Source: Bradyrhizobium sp. CCGB12 (GTDB lineage Bacteria; Pseudomonadota; Alphaproteobacteria; Rhizobiales; Xanthobacteraceae). From it: a DNA stretch of 64,000 nt. Where the stretch lies: positions 2,294,001-2,358,000 of the forward strand of contig NZ_JANADO010000001.1 in the NCBI RefSeq assembly GCF_024199845.1. Reading direction: 5' to 3'. Of this stretch, positions 1 to 12,067 are shown one piece after another. Each line of letters opens with the position of its first letter. The stretch's first letter is position 1. The notes beneath the pieces are model-generated. The model ran no database searches. It saw only the letters and a program-made list of their open reading frames with translations, and was not told the DNA's origin. The translations under genes and the position numbers were made by a program.

Positions 1-941
1 GCATGCATTGCGGCCGCGTGCGCGTCGCCGATATCGGCATCGACGCCGGCGTGCTGGACGAGATCGCCCCACAGACCTTCGAGAACGATCCGGATTTTTG
101 GGGCGCCGCCTTTCCGGTGCCGCGCATCGACGGCCACAAATTCGCGCGAGGCCACGTGCTGGCGGTCTCCGGTGACGCGGCCGCGACGGGAGCTGCGCGA
201 CTCGCCGCGCGCGGGGCGCTGCGCTCCGGCGCGGGCCTTGTGACGCTGGCGAGCCCGCGCGATGCGCTCGCGATCAACGCGGGTGCGCTGACCGCGGTCA
301 TGGTCCGCCCGGTCGATACCGCGGTCGAGTTCGGCGAGCTGCTCGGCGACAAGCGCTATAATACCTGCATCATCGGCCCCGGCGCGGGCGTTGGCGAGCG
401 CACCTGTGACATGGTCCACACCGCACTGACGGCGCAGCGCCACCTGGTGCTGGATGCGGACGCGCTGACGAGCTTTGCCGCAAATCCCGAGCGGCTGTTC
501 GAATCGATCAAATCCTCGCAGGACAATGCGGTGGTGCTGACGCCGCACGAGGGCGAGTTTCCGCGCCTTTTCTCCGACCTCAGCAACAAGAATCCGCACC
601 GCTCGAAGCTCGAGCGCGTGCGTGCCGCCGCCGAGCGTTGCGGCGCCGTCGTGCTGCTGAAGGGCCCGGATACCACCATCGCCGCCCCCGACGGCCGCGC
701 CACCATCGCCGCCAACGCGCCGCCCTGGCTGGCGACAGCCGGCGCCGGTGACGTGCTCGCCGGCATCATCGCAGGGCTTCTGGCACAGGGCGTGCCGGCC
801 TTCGAAGCCGCCGGCATCGGCGTGTGGATGCATGGCGAGGCGGCAAGCGAAGCGGGCCCCGGGCTGATCGCGGAGGATCTCACCGAGACACTGCCGGCCG
901 TGCATCGGCGAATCTACGATGTCCTCGGGGTGGAGTTTTAG
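1..941 (+). CDS. nnr: NAD(P)H-hydrate repair enzyme, dehydratase part (5' end outside window)
   Basis: This is the C-terminal ~310 residues of a bifunctional NAD(P)H-hydrate epimerase / ADP-dependent dehydratase, which repairs hydrated NAD(P)H. The first residues (GRVRVADIGI) look like the end of the YjeF_N epimerase domain, so the gene starts before the window and the ATG at position 3 is probably internal. The rest is a ribokinase-like dehydratase domain with VLTPHEGEFPRLF near residue 179 and ATAGAGDVLAG near residue 245, the nucleotide-binding signature of the family. The stop codon shares a base with the GTG start of the next gene, so the two are probably cotranscribed. Confidence 0.9.
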   Translation, partial: MHCGRVRVADIGIDAGVLDEIAPQTFENDPDFWGAAFPVPRIDGHKFARGHVLAVSGDAAATGAARLAARGALRSGAGLVTLASPRDALAINAGALTAVMVRPVDTAVEFGELLGDKRYNTCIIGPGAGVGERTCDMVHTALTAQRHLVLDADALTSFAANPERLFESIKSSQDNAVVLTPHEGEFPRLFSDLSNKNPHRSKLERVRAAAERCGAVVLLKGPDTTIAAPDGRATIAANAPPWLATAGAGDVLAGIIAGLLAQGVPAFEAAGIGVWMHGEAASEAGPGLIAEDLTETLPAVHRRIYDVLGVEF

Positions 942-1378
942 TGCTCAGGCAGCTCGCGCTCACTGACATGGGCGCGGCCGCGCAGGTCCATCGGATTGCG
1001 TTCGACCGGGCGATGCCGTGGCTCGTTGGGTTGCATACGCCGGACGAGGACCGCTGGTTCTACCGCGAGCGTGTCTTTCTGACGTGCCGCGTGTGGGGAC
1101 ACTTCGAGGCCGAAGTGTTGAGTGGGATCATCGCGTTCCGTGAGGGCTGGATCGAGCAGCTTTATGTGCTTCCCACAGCGCAGGGGCGCGGCGTCGGCAC
1201 CGGACTTCTCGACGTCGCCAAAGGGGCCTGCGACCGGCTTGAGCTCTGGACTTTCCAGCGCAACGCGCGGGCGCGGCGCTTCTATGAAGCGCAGGACTTC
1301 GCACAGGTCGAGCAGACCGACGGCGCGCGGAACGAAGAGAAAGAGCCCGACATTCGCTACCTCTGGACGCGCCAATAG
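941..1378 (+). CDS. GNAT-family N-acetyltransferase
   Basis: A 145-residue protein with a single Gcn5-related acetyltransferase fold. The acetyl-CoA-binding A motif is VLPTAQGRGVGTGLL (about residues 70-84), followed by NARARRFYEAQDF, the usual C-terminal motif. I chose the GTG at 941 because it overlaps the stop of the upstream nnr gene by one base; a longer in-frame start at 824 would lie inside nnr. The acetyl acceptor cannot be predicted. The sequence resembles the short GNATs common in rhizobia that act on small molecules or protein N-termini. Confidence 0.8.
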   Translation: MLRQLALTDMGAAAQVHRIAFDRAMPWLVGLHTPDEDRWFYRERVFLTCRVWGHFEAEVLSGIIAFREGWIEQLYVLPTAQGRGVGTGLLDVAKGACDRLELWTFQRNARARRFYEAQDFAQVEQTDGARNEEKEPDIRYLWTRQ

Positions 1379-1382
1379 GCGC

Positions 1383-2699
1383 TCACTCCACGCCATACCA
1401 CCGCACCAGCCGCGGCGCGGCCCAGTCGATTGCGACGGATTCGATCAGCCATCGTCCGGGTGAGGTCGCCGCGAACGCGATGCGCTGGGTCTGGCCGGGC
1501 TCGATCGCGAGCGTGTCGAGCCAGTAGGGCTTCCAGCCGTCGTCGAGCTTGTCGAGCAGGCGGAAGTGGTGGCCGTGCAGGTGGAAGATCGTGGTGACGG
1601 GGGCAGGGTTCTTCAGGGCCAGCACGACAGTGCGGCCGGCCTTGGCGCGAAAGGCGGGGGCGGATGCGGTGGAGAAACTTGCCGGCCGTATCCAACCGGC
1701 GTCGGCCGCGCCGAGCGCGACATCGAACCGCAGGGCGCCTTTCAGATCGAGCTTCTCGGGAAGGTCGTTCGAAGGGAGCGGCTGTGGTTCAAATAGGGGA
1801 GCGCGCCGCTCCCGATAGCCAGATATTGCGAGCTTGCCGATCTGGCGCGCTTCCTTCCCATCATGAAGCAGGAATGGGGCCGATGTGGCCGTATCTACAA
1901 TGGCGTCGGCGCGTGCGCCGGGGGCCAGCACCAAGGCGCCATTGCGCGCCGGAAACGGTTCCGCCGGCTGCCCGTCCAGGGCCATCACGCGGACGTCGTG
2001 GTTTTCCAATTTAATCGCCAGAACAGAACGTTGGGAGCCGTTGATAAAGCGCAGCCGCAGCCGTTCATTGGCTGCGGCTGAGAGTTCGAATGAAGTCCGC
2101 CCGTTCATCGTATAGAGCGCTGTCGTGTCCTTCGGGTCTCGACCCGGAGGAATCGCGCTGCCGTCTGGCCGCAGGTGCCATTCCTCGATCAATAGAACCT
2201 CGTCACGATCGACGGCAACCGGGCTTGCTTCCCGGGCGATGATCGGCAGCGGGCGCGCAGGCGCCTTCAGGCCATCCTCGAACAGACGAAAGTCGGCCAG
2301 CAGGGTTCCTGCGTTAGATATTGAAATAATTGATGTTTCAGTCGCGTCCGGTGCAGTCGGCGCGCGCCCCCGCAGCGGATCGGCCGCGGCCGGACCGTTC
2401 AGGCCGTACCAGACTGGGGCAAGCGGGACAGGCAGGTCGTTGCGAAAGACCACCTGACAGCGGTCCCCGCGCTTGAGACGAACGTCCCCAATGTGGCTTA
2501 CGGCAGCCAGCTCCCAGATTGGTGTAGGCGGCTGACCCGGCCTCAAAACCAACGTGGTTGGCCTTGCCTGGAGAGCGAGCTGGGCAGTCACGAGCGGGCC
2601 GGCGCCACCGCCGACCACCCCCGTGGCGCAGGCGCCAAGTCCGGTCAAAAGTCCGGCCAAAACCTCGCGTCGGCTCGGGTCGAGAATCCACGCTGTCAT
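1383..2699 (-). CDS. Multicopper-oxidase-fold protein lacking copper ligands (probable pseudo-enzyme)
   Basis: A 438-residue cupredoxin-fold protein of the multicopper oxidase family. The start at 2699 gives a twin-arginine signal (SRREVL, residues 9-14) and a possible lipobox LGAC (21-24), so export by Tat and perhaps lipid anchoring are likely. The C-terminal motif HLHGHHF (about residues 371-377) is retained. The first-domain HWHG motif is replaced by WYGLNG, the HSH motif region reads GTLLADFRLFEDG, and the C-terminal HCHxxxH motif is replaced by WLIESVAIDWAAPRLV. The residue normally supplying the type 1 His before HLH is Thr. Without these ligands it is unlikely to oxidise substrates; like FtsP/SufI it may have a structural role. 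It is convergent with the GNAT gene. Confidence 0.8.
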   Translation of the reverse strand: MTAWILDPSRREVLAGLLTGLGACATGVVGGGAGPLVTAQLALQARPTTLVLRPGQPPTPIWELAAVSHIGDVRLKRGDRCQVVFRNDLPVPLAPVWYGLNGPAAADPLRGRAPTAPDATETSIISISNAGTLLADFRLFEDGLKAPARPLPIIAREASPVAVDRDEVLLIEEWHLRPDGSAIPPGRDPKDTTALYTMNGRTSFELSAAANERLRLRFINGSQRSVLAIKLENHDVRVMALDGQPAEPFPARNGALVLAPGARADAIVDTATSAPFLLHDGKEARQIGKLAISGYRERRAPLFEPQPLPSNDLPEKLDLKGALRFDVALGAADAGWIRPASFSTASAPAFRAKAGRTVVLALKNPAPVTTIFHLHGHHFRLLDKLDDGWKPYWLDTLAIEPGQTQRIAFAATSPGRWLIESVAIDWAAPRLVRWYGVE

Positions 2700-2853
2700 G
2701 GCCCGATCCGGACCACGCCGCGCTGGATAAGTCCAGCCGCAGTGCCTACTTGAAGCCTGCCTCCATCGGGCCATTTTTTTGCTGCGAACAGTCAGGCACA
2801 TGCTATAAGCCCGGCCGCCCGCGGCATCGCGGCCGGTCTTGATGCAAATTCAC

Positions 2854-2938
2854 GCGGGCGTGGCGGAACTGGTAGACGCGCTGGATTTAGGTTCCAGTGA
2901 CGAAAGTTGTGGGGGTTCGAGTCCCTCCGCCCGCACCA
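2854..2938 (+). tRNA. tRNA-Leu (anticodon UAG)
   Basis: An 85-base tRNA with encoded CCA. The acceptor arms GCGGGCG and CGCCCGC pair fully. The anticodon stem CTGGA/TCCAG encloses the loop TTTAGGT, giving anticodon UAG. The long variable arm (TGACGAAAGTTGTGG region) is typical of a class II leucine tRNA, and the T arm contains GGTTCGAGTCC. It lies 174 bases upstream of tig, a common alphaproteobacterial arrangement. Confidence 0.97.
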
Positions 2939-3112
2939 AGCGCTTATCGCGTTTGCACGGATTACGAGACCTGCTTCCTCGTGGATGTTTGTCCGCCTGG
3001 AGCCGGTCCGAATGAGCCACCGGCGTTGAGGCGTTTGCCTCGCGCCGGATCGATTAATGACAGCGTCCCGACGCATGCGCGCCGGGGCCGAACGAGAAGA
3101 AGATTGGACGCC

Positions 3113-4474
3113 ATGCAGGTCACAGAAACCCTCGCGGAAGGTTTGAAGCACGAGTTCAAGATCAGCGTTCCCGCGTCTGATCTCGACGCCAAGGCCGGTG
3201 CCAAGCTCGTCGACCTCAAGGATAAGGTTCGCATCAACGGCTTCCGCCCCGGCAAGGTGCCGGTCGCTCATCTGAAGAAGGTCTATGGCCGTTCGGTGAT
3301 GGCCGAGACCATCGACCAGACCATCCGCGACACCAACACGCAGCTGTTCTCCGAGCGCGGCTTCCGCCTCGCGACCGAGCCGAAGATCACCATGCCGAGC
3401 GAGCAGGCCGAGGTCGAGGAGCTGCTCTCGGGCAAAACCGATCTGACCTACACGGTCGCGATCGAAGTGGTGCCGTCGATTGCGCTCGCCGACTTCAAGA
3501 CCTTCCAGGTCGACAAGCCGGTCGCCGAGGTCACCGACGCCGACGTCGACGAGGCGATCAAGCGCATCGCTGATTCCAACCGCGCCTTTGCCGACAAGGG
3601 CGAGGGCGCCAAGGCCGACTCGGGCGATCGCGTCACCATCAACTTCAAAGGCAGCATCAACGGCGAAGTGTTCGAGGGTGGCACCGGCGAGGGCATCCAG
3701 GTCGCCATCGGCTCCAACACCTTCATCCCCGGCTTCGAGGAGCAGCTGATCGGCATCGGCGCCAATGAGACGCGCACGCTGAAAGTCTCGTTCCCGAAGA
3801 ACTACATGAACGACAAGCTCGCCGGCCAGCCGGCCGAGTTCGAGACCACCGCGACGCTGATCGAGGCGCCACAGGATCTCGCGATCGACGACGAATTCGC
3901 CAAGACGCTGGGCCTTGAATCGCTCGACAAGCTGAAGGAGGCCGCACGCGAGCGGCTGACCGCCGAGTTCGCGACCGCGACGCGCCAGCGTGTCAAGCGC
4001 GCGCTGCTCGATCGTCTCGACGAGGCGCACCGCTTCGAGGCGCCCCCGTCGCTCGTCGACGAGGAGTTCAATCTGATGTGGAACTCGGTCAAGGCCGAGA
4101 TGGACTCCGCCGGCAAGACCTTCGCCGACGAGGACACCACCGAGGACAAGGCGAAGGAAGAGTACCGCAAGATCGCTGACCGCCGCGTGCGGCTCGGCCT
4201 CGTGCTCTCCGAGATCGGCGAGAAGAACAAGATCACCGTGACCGACGACGAGGTCGGCCGCGCCGTGATCGAGCGTGCCCGCCAGATGCCCGGCCGCGAG
4301 AAGGAAGTCTGGGACTACTATCGCAGCAACGCCCAGGCGCTGGCCCAGCTTCGTGCACCGATCTATGAGGACAAGGTCGTCGACTTCATCCTCGAACTCG
4401 CCAACGTGACCGAGACGAAGGTTTCGCGTGAGGACCTCTACAAGGACGACGAGGCGGAAAAGAGCGCTGCCTGA
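3113..4474 (+). CDS. tig: Trigger factor, ribosome-associated chaperone / prolyl isomerase
   Basis: A 453-residue trigger factor. It binds the ribosome exit tunnel and shields nascent chains. The N-terminal ribosome-binding domain carries [18 protein letters not shown], equivalent to the GFRxGKxP signature. An FKBP-type prolyl isomerase domain follows (about residues 168-250, with [10 protein letters not shown] and [10 protein letters not shown]), then a long charged helical C-terminal chaperone domain ending in an acidic tail. The ATG at 3113 is preferred; an in-frame upstream extension would run through the tRNA-Leu gene. It is the first gene of the tig-clpP-clpX-lon cluster. Confidence 0.97.
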   Translation: MQVTETLAEGLKHEFKISVPASDLDAKAGAKLVDLKDKVRINGFRPGKVPVAHLKKVYGRSVMAETIDQTIRDTNTQLFSERGFRLATEPKITMPSEQAEVEELLSGKTDLTYTVAIEVVPSIALADFKTFQVDKPVAEVTDADVDEAIKRIADSNRAFADKGEGAKADSGDRVTINFKGSINGEVFEGGTGEGIQVAIGSNTFIPGFEEQLIGIGANETRTLKVSFPKNYMNDKLAGQPAEFETTATLIEAPQDLAIDDEFAKTLGLESLDKLKEAARERLTAEFATATRQRVKRALLDRLDEAHRFEAPPSLVDEEFNLMWNSVKAEMDSAGKTFADEDTTEDKAKEEYRKIADRRVRLGLVLSEIGEKNKITVTDDEVGRAVIERARQMPGREKEVWDYYRSNAQALAQLRAPIYEDKVVDFILELANVTETKVSREDLYKDDEAEKSAA

Positions 4475-4512
4475 AGGCTTTGAGACAGTCTTGTATTAAG
4501 GATGATCAGCGA

Positions 4513-4550
4513 AGGGGCCCAGCTAGCCAGATGGCCGGCTGGGCCTCTTT
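4513..4550 (+). terminator. Rho-independent terminator after tig
   Basis: Inverted repeat GGCCCAGC (4516-4523) / GCTGGGCC (4538-4545) followed by TCTTT. It lies 38 bases after the tig stop codon. This suggests clpP has its own promoter in the 200 bases that follow, although no clear -35/-10 pair is visible. Confidence 0.7.
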
Positions 4551-4754
4551 GTGCGAATCAGCTTCAACTGCCCGATGGATTAAGCCTTAATGCGCTCCGC
4601 ACTTGTCAGGCGCGAATTGGGCTATATCTGTCGGTACGCCTTCTACCTCTACCAAGTTCCTGCATCACAGGACGTCCATCCGCCCTTCCGGCAAATCCAG
4701 CCAAACTGGCAGCCAGGCCCGGCGGTGTCCGTCTCCGAAAACCCTAGGTGACTC

Positions 4755-5390
4755 ATGCGCGATCCGGTTGAAACCTACATGAACCTCGTGCCCATGGTGG
4801 TCGAGCAGACCAACCGTGGCGAGCGCGCCTACGATATTTTCTCGCGCCTCCTGAAGGAGCGCATCATCTTCGTGACGGGTCCGGTCGAGGACGGCATGTC
4901 GACGCTGATCGTCGCGCAGTTGCTGTTCCTCGAGGCGGAAAATCCGAAGAAGGAAATCTCGATGTACATCAACTCGCCGGGTGGCGTGGTGACGTCGGGC
5001 CTAGCGATCTACGACACCATGCAGTTCATCCGCCCGCCGGTGCACACGCTATGCACGGGGCAGGCCGCCTCGATGGGCTCGCTGCTGCTCTGCGCCGGCG
5101 AGAAGGATAACCGCTTCTCGCTGCCGAATGCGCGCATCATGGTGCACCAGCCCTCCGGCGGCTTCCAGGGGCAGGCGACCGACATCATGCTGCACGCGCA
5201 GGAAATCCTGAACCTGAAGAAGCGGCTCAACGAGATTTACGTGAAGCACACAGGCCAGACCTACAAGACGATCGAGGACGCGCTGGAACGCGACAAGTTC
5301 CTGACGGCCAACGACGCCAAGGAGTTCGGCCTGATCGACAAGGTCCTCGACAAGCGCGCCGAGGAGCCGGCGCTGACGAAGGTCCCGTAG
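4755..5390 (+). CDS. clpP: ATP-dependent Clp protease proteolytic subunit
   Basis: A 211-residue serine peptidase forming the double-heptamer chamber used by ClpX and ClpA. The catalytic triad is visible: Ser106 in [11 protein letters not shown], His131 in MVHQPSGG and Asp180 in ALERDKF. Length and sequence are canonical and the ATG at 4755 fits the family N-terminus. It is followed by a hairpin and a ~450-base gap before clpX, its unfoldase partner. Confidence 0.97.
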   Translation: MRDPVETYMNLVPMVVEQTNRGERAYDIFSRLLKERIIFVTGPVEDGMSTLIVAQLLFLEAENPKKEISMYINSPGGVVTSGLAIYDTMQFIRPPVHTLCTGQAASMGSLLLCAGEKDNRFSLPNARIMVHQPSGGFQGQATDIMLHAQEILNLKKRLNEIYVKHTGQTYKTIEDALERDKFLTANDAKEFGLIDKVLDKRAEEPALTKVP

Positions 5391-5838
5391 CACTACTGGG
5401 GCGTAACGGCGATCCCTCGGGATCGCCGCTTACCGTCAGGGCGATGTTCACGTTAGGTGCGCGTGGCGCATCGCAAAAACTCGGTTTTGCGCCCTGCGAC
5501 AGGCAGAAAGTTCCGCTTTCGTGCTTGTTTTTCGTGGCAATCCAGCAACGCCGGGGTGATTTCGATCACTTCGCCCGTGCCAAGACCGGAAATCACGGTA
5601 TTGTCACGGGTAGCCGGCGACCCCCGATTAGCGAATTCTTGATAGTCGGGTGACAGCATGGTTGGCTACGACTGATCGGCTATGATCGCGGGAGAATCGA
5701 GTGACCGTGATTCGCACGGGATGTAACGCGTAGGGTCTTTATTGGTACGGAATTTGCTCTATTTGAGCTTCATACCGACCATCGTGTCGGAATGGAGCGA
5801 TCGAGCGGAACGGGATCGAACCGCGGACGGAGACATGA
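5391..5838. other. Intergenic region clpP-clpX
   Basis: About 450 bases without a convincing gene. Apart from the clpP hairpin there is a 7-bp A/T-rich inverted repeat, CGCAAAA (5472-5478) / TTTTGCG (5485-5491). Short open frames on both strands have no recognisable product or ribosome site. The clpX promoter must lie here, but I cannot place it with confidence. Confidence 0.5.
5407..5428 (+). terminator. Hairpin after clpP
   Basis: A perfect inverted repeat, CGGCGATCCC (5407-5416) and GGGATCGCCG (5419-5428), starts 17 bases after the clpP stop codon. It has no good U-tract, so it may be a weak terminator or an mRNA-stabilising hairpin. Confidence 0.5.
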
Positions 5839-7110
<1,272 letters not shown>

Positions 7111-7433
7111 TCTTTCGGCGCTGGAACGCTCCAATTGTCTCGTCAAGTTGGGCTGCGGATGTGTATCTCCGCAGCCGGTGTTGCGTCGCTTACCTGCGTG
7201 CGTAAGCGCCTGATGGCGCGCGTTTTTCGATGACTTGACACCCCCCGGGTCGATAGCCACCTAATGTCGACGGCGAGCGAAAATTCTCTTCAAGATTCGC
7301 CTCAGTTCCGATCCGGCAAGCCGGTCCAACTCGCAAAAGGACCGACCGGTTTTGCGGATCACCTCGGCACCTTGTGGCGGTTGCGCATGATCTGCGGGCT
7401 GCGTGCAAGGGGGCAAAGCAAAAGGAAAAGGCC
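7111..7433. other. Intergenic region clpX-lon with hairpin and possible promoter
   Basis: A 323-base gap. An inverted repeat GGCTGCGGA (7151-7159) / TCCGCAGCC (7168-7176) follows clpX and could act as a terminator, though no U-tract follows. At 7235-7240 there is TTGACA inside CTTGACA. The best downstream -10-like string (CCTAAT, 7260-7265) is 19 bases away, which is long, so this is only a tentative lon promoter. No gene is apparent. Confidence 0.4.
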
Positions 7434-9857
<2,424 letters not shown>

Positions 9858-9879
9858 GATCGCAGCTTGAAAAGATGAT

Positions 9880-9906
9880 AAAACGGCGCCTTCGGGCGCC
9901 GTTTTT
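9880..9906 (+). terminator. Strong Rho-independent terminator after lon
   Basis: AAACGGCGCC (9881-9890), TTCG tetraloop, GGCGCCGTTTTT (9895-9906). The stem is GC-rich and ends in five Ts, 23 bases past the lon stop. It is the clearest intrinsic terminator in the window. Confidence 0.9.
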
Positions 9907-9928
9907 GTTTTGGGGTAGAGGACGAGCG

Positions 9929-10333
9929 ATGCAGATCGACGGGCAATGCCATTGTGGGAAGATCACATTTGAAGCCGAAATCGACCCCGAGGCGGTCTCG
10001 GTCTGCCACTGCACCGATTGCCAGACGCTGACCGGCTCGCCGTTCCGCGTGACAGTCATCTGTTCCGCGGCCGATATCCGCCTGACCGGCGGCACCCCGA
10101 AGATCTACGGTAAGCGCGGCGACAACGGGTGGATGCGCTTCCAGCACTTCTGCACCGACTGCGGTTCCCCGCTGTTCACCAGCGGCGAGGGCGAACAGGC
10201 CGATGATTGGGGTATCCGCTGGGGCTCTATCCGCCAGCGCGACAAGCTGCGGCCGGTGAGGCAGATCTGGTGCCAGTCCGCGGCGGTGTGGATCGACGCG
10301 GTGCCGCTGCTGCCGGGGAGGCCGCAGGATTGA
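9929..10333 (+). CDS. GFA-family (glutathione-dependent formaldehyde-activating enzyme-like) protein
   Basis: A 134-residue protein of the GFA/CENP-V family, a zinc-binding beta-barrel fold. Zinc-ligand Cys motifs are present: GQCHCGKI near the N-terminus, VCHCTDCQTLTGSPFR in the middle and CTDCGSPLF later. The family is named after a formaldehyde-glutathione adduct-forming enzyme, but most members have unknown substrates, so no specific reaction is claimed. ATG 9929 is chosen because the earlier in-frame start lies inside the lon terminator. Confidence 0.85.
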   Translation: MQIDGQCHCGKITFEAEIDPEAVSVCHCTDCQTLTGSPFRVTVICSAADIRLTGGTPKIYGKRGDNGWMRFQHFCTDCGSPLFTSGEGEQADDWGIRWGSIRQRDKLRPVRQIWCQSAAVWIDAVPLLPGRPQD

Positions 10334-10396
10334 GGTCCACATCGTTAGGGCGGGGGTCTTGCCCCTTCGGGGCACGTAGGGCTAAAGAGGCGGCAA

Positions 10397-10473
10397 GGGC
10401 GGTTAGCTCAGCTGGTTAGAGCATCTCGTTTACACCGAGAGGGTCCGCGGTTCGAATCCGTGACCGCCCACCA
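10397..10473 (+). tRNA. tRNA-Val (anticodon UAC)
   Basis: A 77-base tRNA with encoded CCA. Acceptor GGGCGGT pairs with ACCGCCC. The D arm is GCTCAGCTGGTTAGAGC. The anticodon stem TCTCG/CGAGA encloses TTTACAC, giving anticodon UAC. The T arm is CGCGGTTCGAATCCGTG. I looked for a repeat of its 3' end downstream, as left by integrases, and saw none. Confidence 0.97.
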
Positions 10474-10704
10474 GCCTTCATTCGCTTCGCGGGTTTCGGC
10501 TGGGCAAACCAGCTCAAACTCCATTGACGGGCAGCAAGCAAAGACTGCCGCGCCGGGGCCCAACGGGTGAAAGCGGGCTTTCGCCAGACATCGGGCGCCC
10601 AAAAAGAAACCCGTACCGGGTCCAAAATTGCCTTCCTTCCGCCATCGTTTCGGTCGCACGGCGAACCACCGTTCCAATTCCATTAAATAGCGTGGAGTAT
10701 CGCC

Positions 10705-10899
10705 GTGATGAGTGATCTTCGCACGAAGTTGGAAAGGTACGAGGCCAAGGCCGCCCACTGCATGAAAGCGGCTCAGGAAGCGAGCGACGAAGCCGGGAAG
10801 GCCTTTTATGAGGAGCTCGCCCGCTATTATGACGAGCTGGCAACGGACTTCCGCCGCGTCCTTGCGAAGCGAACCGGAGCCTCGCTGGCAGCCGAATGA
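10705..10899 (+). CDS. Small hypothetical protein, helical and charged
   Basis: A 64-residue protein (63 if ATG 10708 is used instead of GTG 10705). It is rich in Lys, Glu and Ala and is predicted by eye to be mostly alpha-helical (KLERYEAKAAHCMKAAQEAS, then YEELARYYDELA). The sequence TGGAG lies 7 bases upstream of the GTG. Similar short Glu/Ala-rich proteins are common in Bradyrhizobium, but no function is known to me. There is no signal peptide or membrane segment. Confidence 0.6.
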   Translation: MMSDLRTKLERYEAKAAHCMKAAQEASDEAGKAFYEELARYYDELATDFRRVLAKRTGASLAAE

Positions 10900-11083
10900 A
10901 TTTGCGTAGCGCATTGGGGTAGCGCTGCTCGGCCGTCAAAGTCCTCTCATCGTCCGTTAACCCATGACGCTGTGCAACGCGGCGAGCGCGGAAACCTGTC
11001 TCGCCGACAGGTAATCCAGCCCTGGTTGACGGCGTCTTTGCGGTTCCGCATCGGGTCTTCCGACCGAGCTGCCAGAGGGGCCC

Positions 11084-11315
11084 ATCGAACAGCCAGGCGG
11101 ACGCGAAGAGAACGCCGACCAGATCACTTATTGGAATGAACATGGCGGCCAGAAATGGGCGATCGCCACGCGGCACAGGAGATCTTGCTCGGGCCGATCT
11201 CGGACGTTCTGATCGACTGCCCCAGGCCGAAGCCAGGCGAGCGTGCGCAACGTCGGCTGCGGCTCGGGCTTTTGCGTTCGCGAAGGCGGTGGCGCCCGAC
11301 GGCATCGCGCTCTAG
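11084..11315 (+). pseudogene. Decayed 5' copy of the class I methyltransferase gene at 12068
   Basis: This segment aligns base-for-base with the first ~230 bases of the intact methyltransferase gene at 12068-12928. The start codon position reads ATC instead of ATG (11084-11086). One C is lost in GGGC-GATCG (GGGCCGATCG in the intact copy), causing a frameshift after about 24 codons. Further indels disrupt the SAM-binding motif region, and a TAG occurs at the end of the alignable part. The last ~20 bases upstream of the start also match. Nothing after about 11315 aligns, so the copy is truncated as well as frameshifted. Confidence 0.85.
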
Positions 11316-11424
11316 ACACGAGGAGCCCTGCAACGGGCTCGCTACAAGGCAATCCTCTTTCGTCGTCATCCGACCGAGGAGGCGACGATCGCGCTTCCGC
11401 CTCGACCTGGAATCCCACCCGCTG

Positions 11425-11781
11425 TCAGGCCGTCTTGGTGAACATCGTCAGGATACCGTCGGCGATGTTGATCGCGACGACCTGTGACGAACTCAGACCC
11501 TTGGCCTTGAGTGCGGAGGCTGCCTGCGGTGTGGCGTCGATGGTCTTCCGAAGCGACTGTATGTCCTGATCGCTCGTATGCGCCACGATCTCATCGACCT
11601 TCGCCCGCACCGCCGGCTGCAATTCCTTTATGTCTACAACCTGTATGCTCCGGATCACCGTGCTGGACTTAGCGGACGGGGACTCTGCGCCGGGTTGCGA
11701 AGATGCTCCCTGTGCCTGCACGAGAGCCGGCGTTCCCAGAGAGAGAGCTGCAACGATGACGGATGCGGTGAAGCTGCGCAT
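11425..11781 (-). CDS. Small exported hypothetical protein
   Basis: A 118-residue protein with a clear Sec signal peptide: MRSFTASVIVAALSLGTPALVQAQ, written here as MRSFTASVIV followed by a hydrophobic stretch and an AQA-type cleavage site. The mature part is hydrophilic, Ala/Ser/Lys-rich and probably helical. The ATG at 11781 is chosen because GGAAAGG lies 7 bases upstream; another ATG two codons earlier is too close to that site. No domain is recognised. It sits between the decayed and intact methyltransferase copies and is transcribed against them. Confidence 0.65.
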   Translation of the reverse strand: MRSFTASVIVAALSLGTPALVQAQGASSQPGAESPSAKSSTVIRSIQVVDIKELQPAVRAKVDEIVAHTSDQDIQSLRKTIDATPQAASALKAKGLSSSQVVAINIADGILTMFTKTA

Positions 11782-12067
11782 GGTCATGCCTTTCCAGTTT
11801 GAGGAACCGATAAACCTATCTGCGAAATCTGGTCGGCATCTGATTCTGATGTGGCCGTTAGGTGAAACCAATGCGGCTGCAATGCGCACGGGTGAGACCC
11901 GCCGCGCCGGCTCCGGTGATGCTCCCGTCAAGCGCCGGTCTGCCCCGCGGCTGATCGGCCAATTCCGCTTCGTAATTCGCTTTGCGGGCTCTTCCGATTC
12001 AGGGAGTGGACTGGATTTTCCGGGCGGGCGATAGGTGTTGCCTCGCACCGAATGACAGAGGCCCCAG

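Noticed and set aside
2792..4030. Long minus-strand frame across tRNA-Leu and tig
   Set aside because: Its C-terminal segment ([14 protein letters not shown]) is merely the translated antisense of the tRNA-Leu gene, a common false annotation.
4502..4747. An 81-codon frame between tig and clpP
   Set aside because: It begins inside the tig terminator hairpin and has no ribosome site or recognisable product.
5453..5659. Short frames on both strands in the clpP-clpX gap
   Set aside because: None has a ribosome site, a motif or plausible amino-acid composition; the region is better explained as untranslated.
10408..10914. Minus-strand frame ending across tRNA-Val
   Set aside because: The WAVTDSNRGPSRCKRDAL segment is the translated antisense of the tRNA-Val gene. 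The remaining part has no motif.
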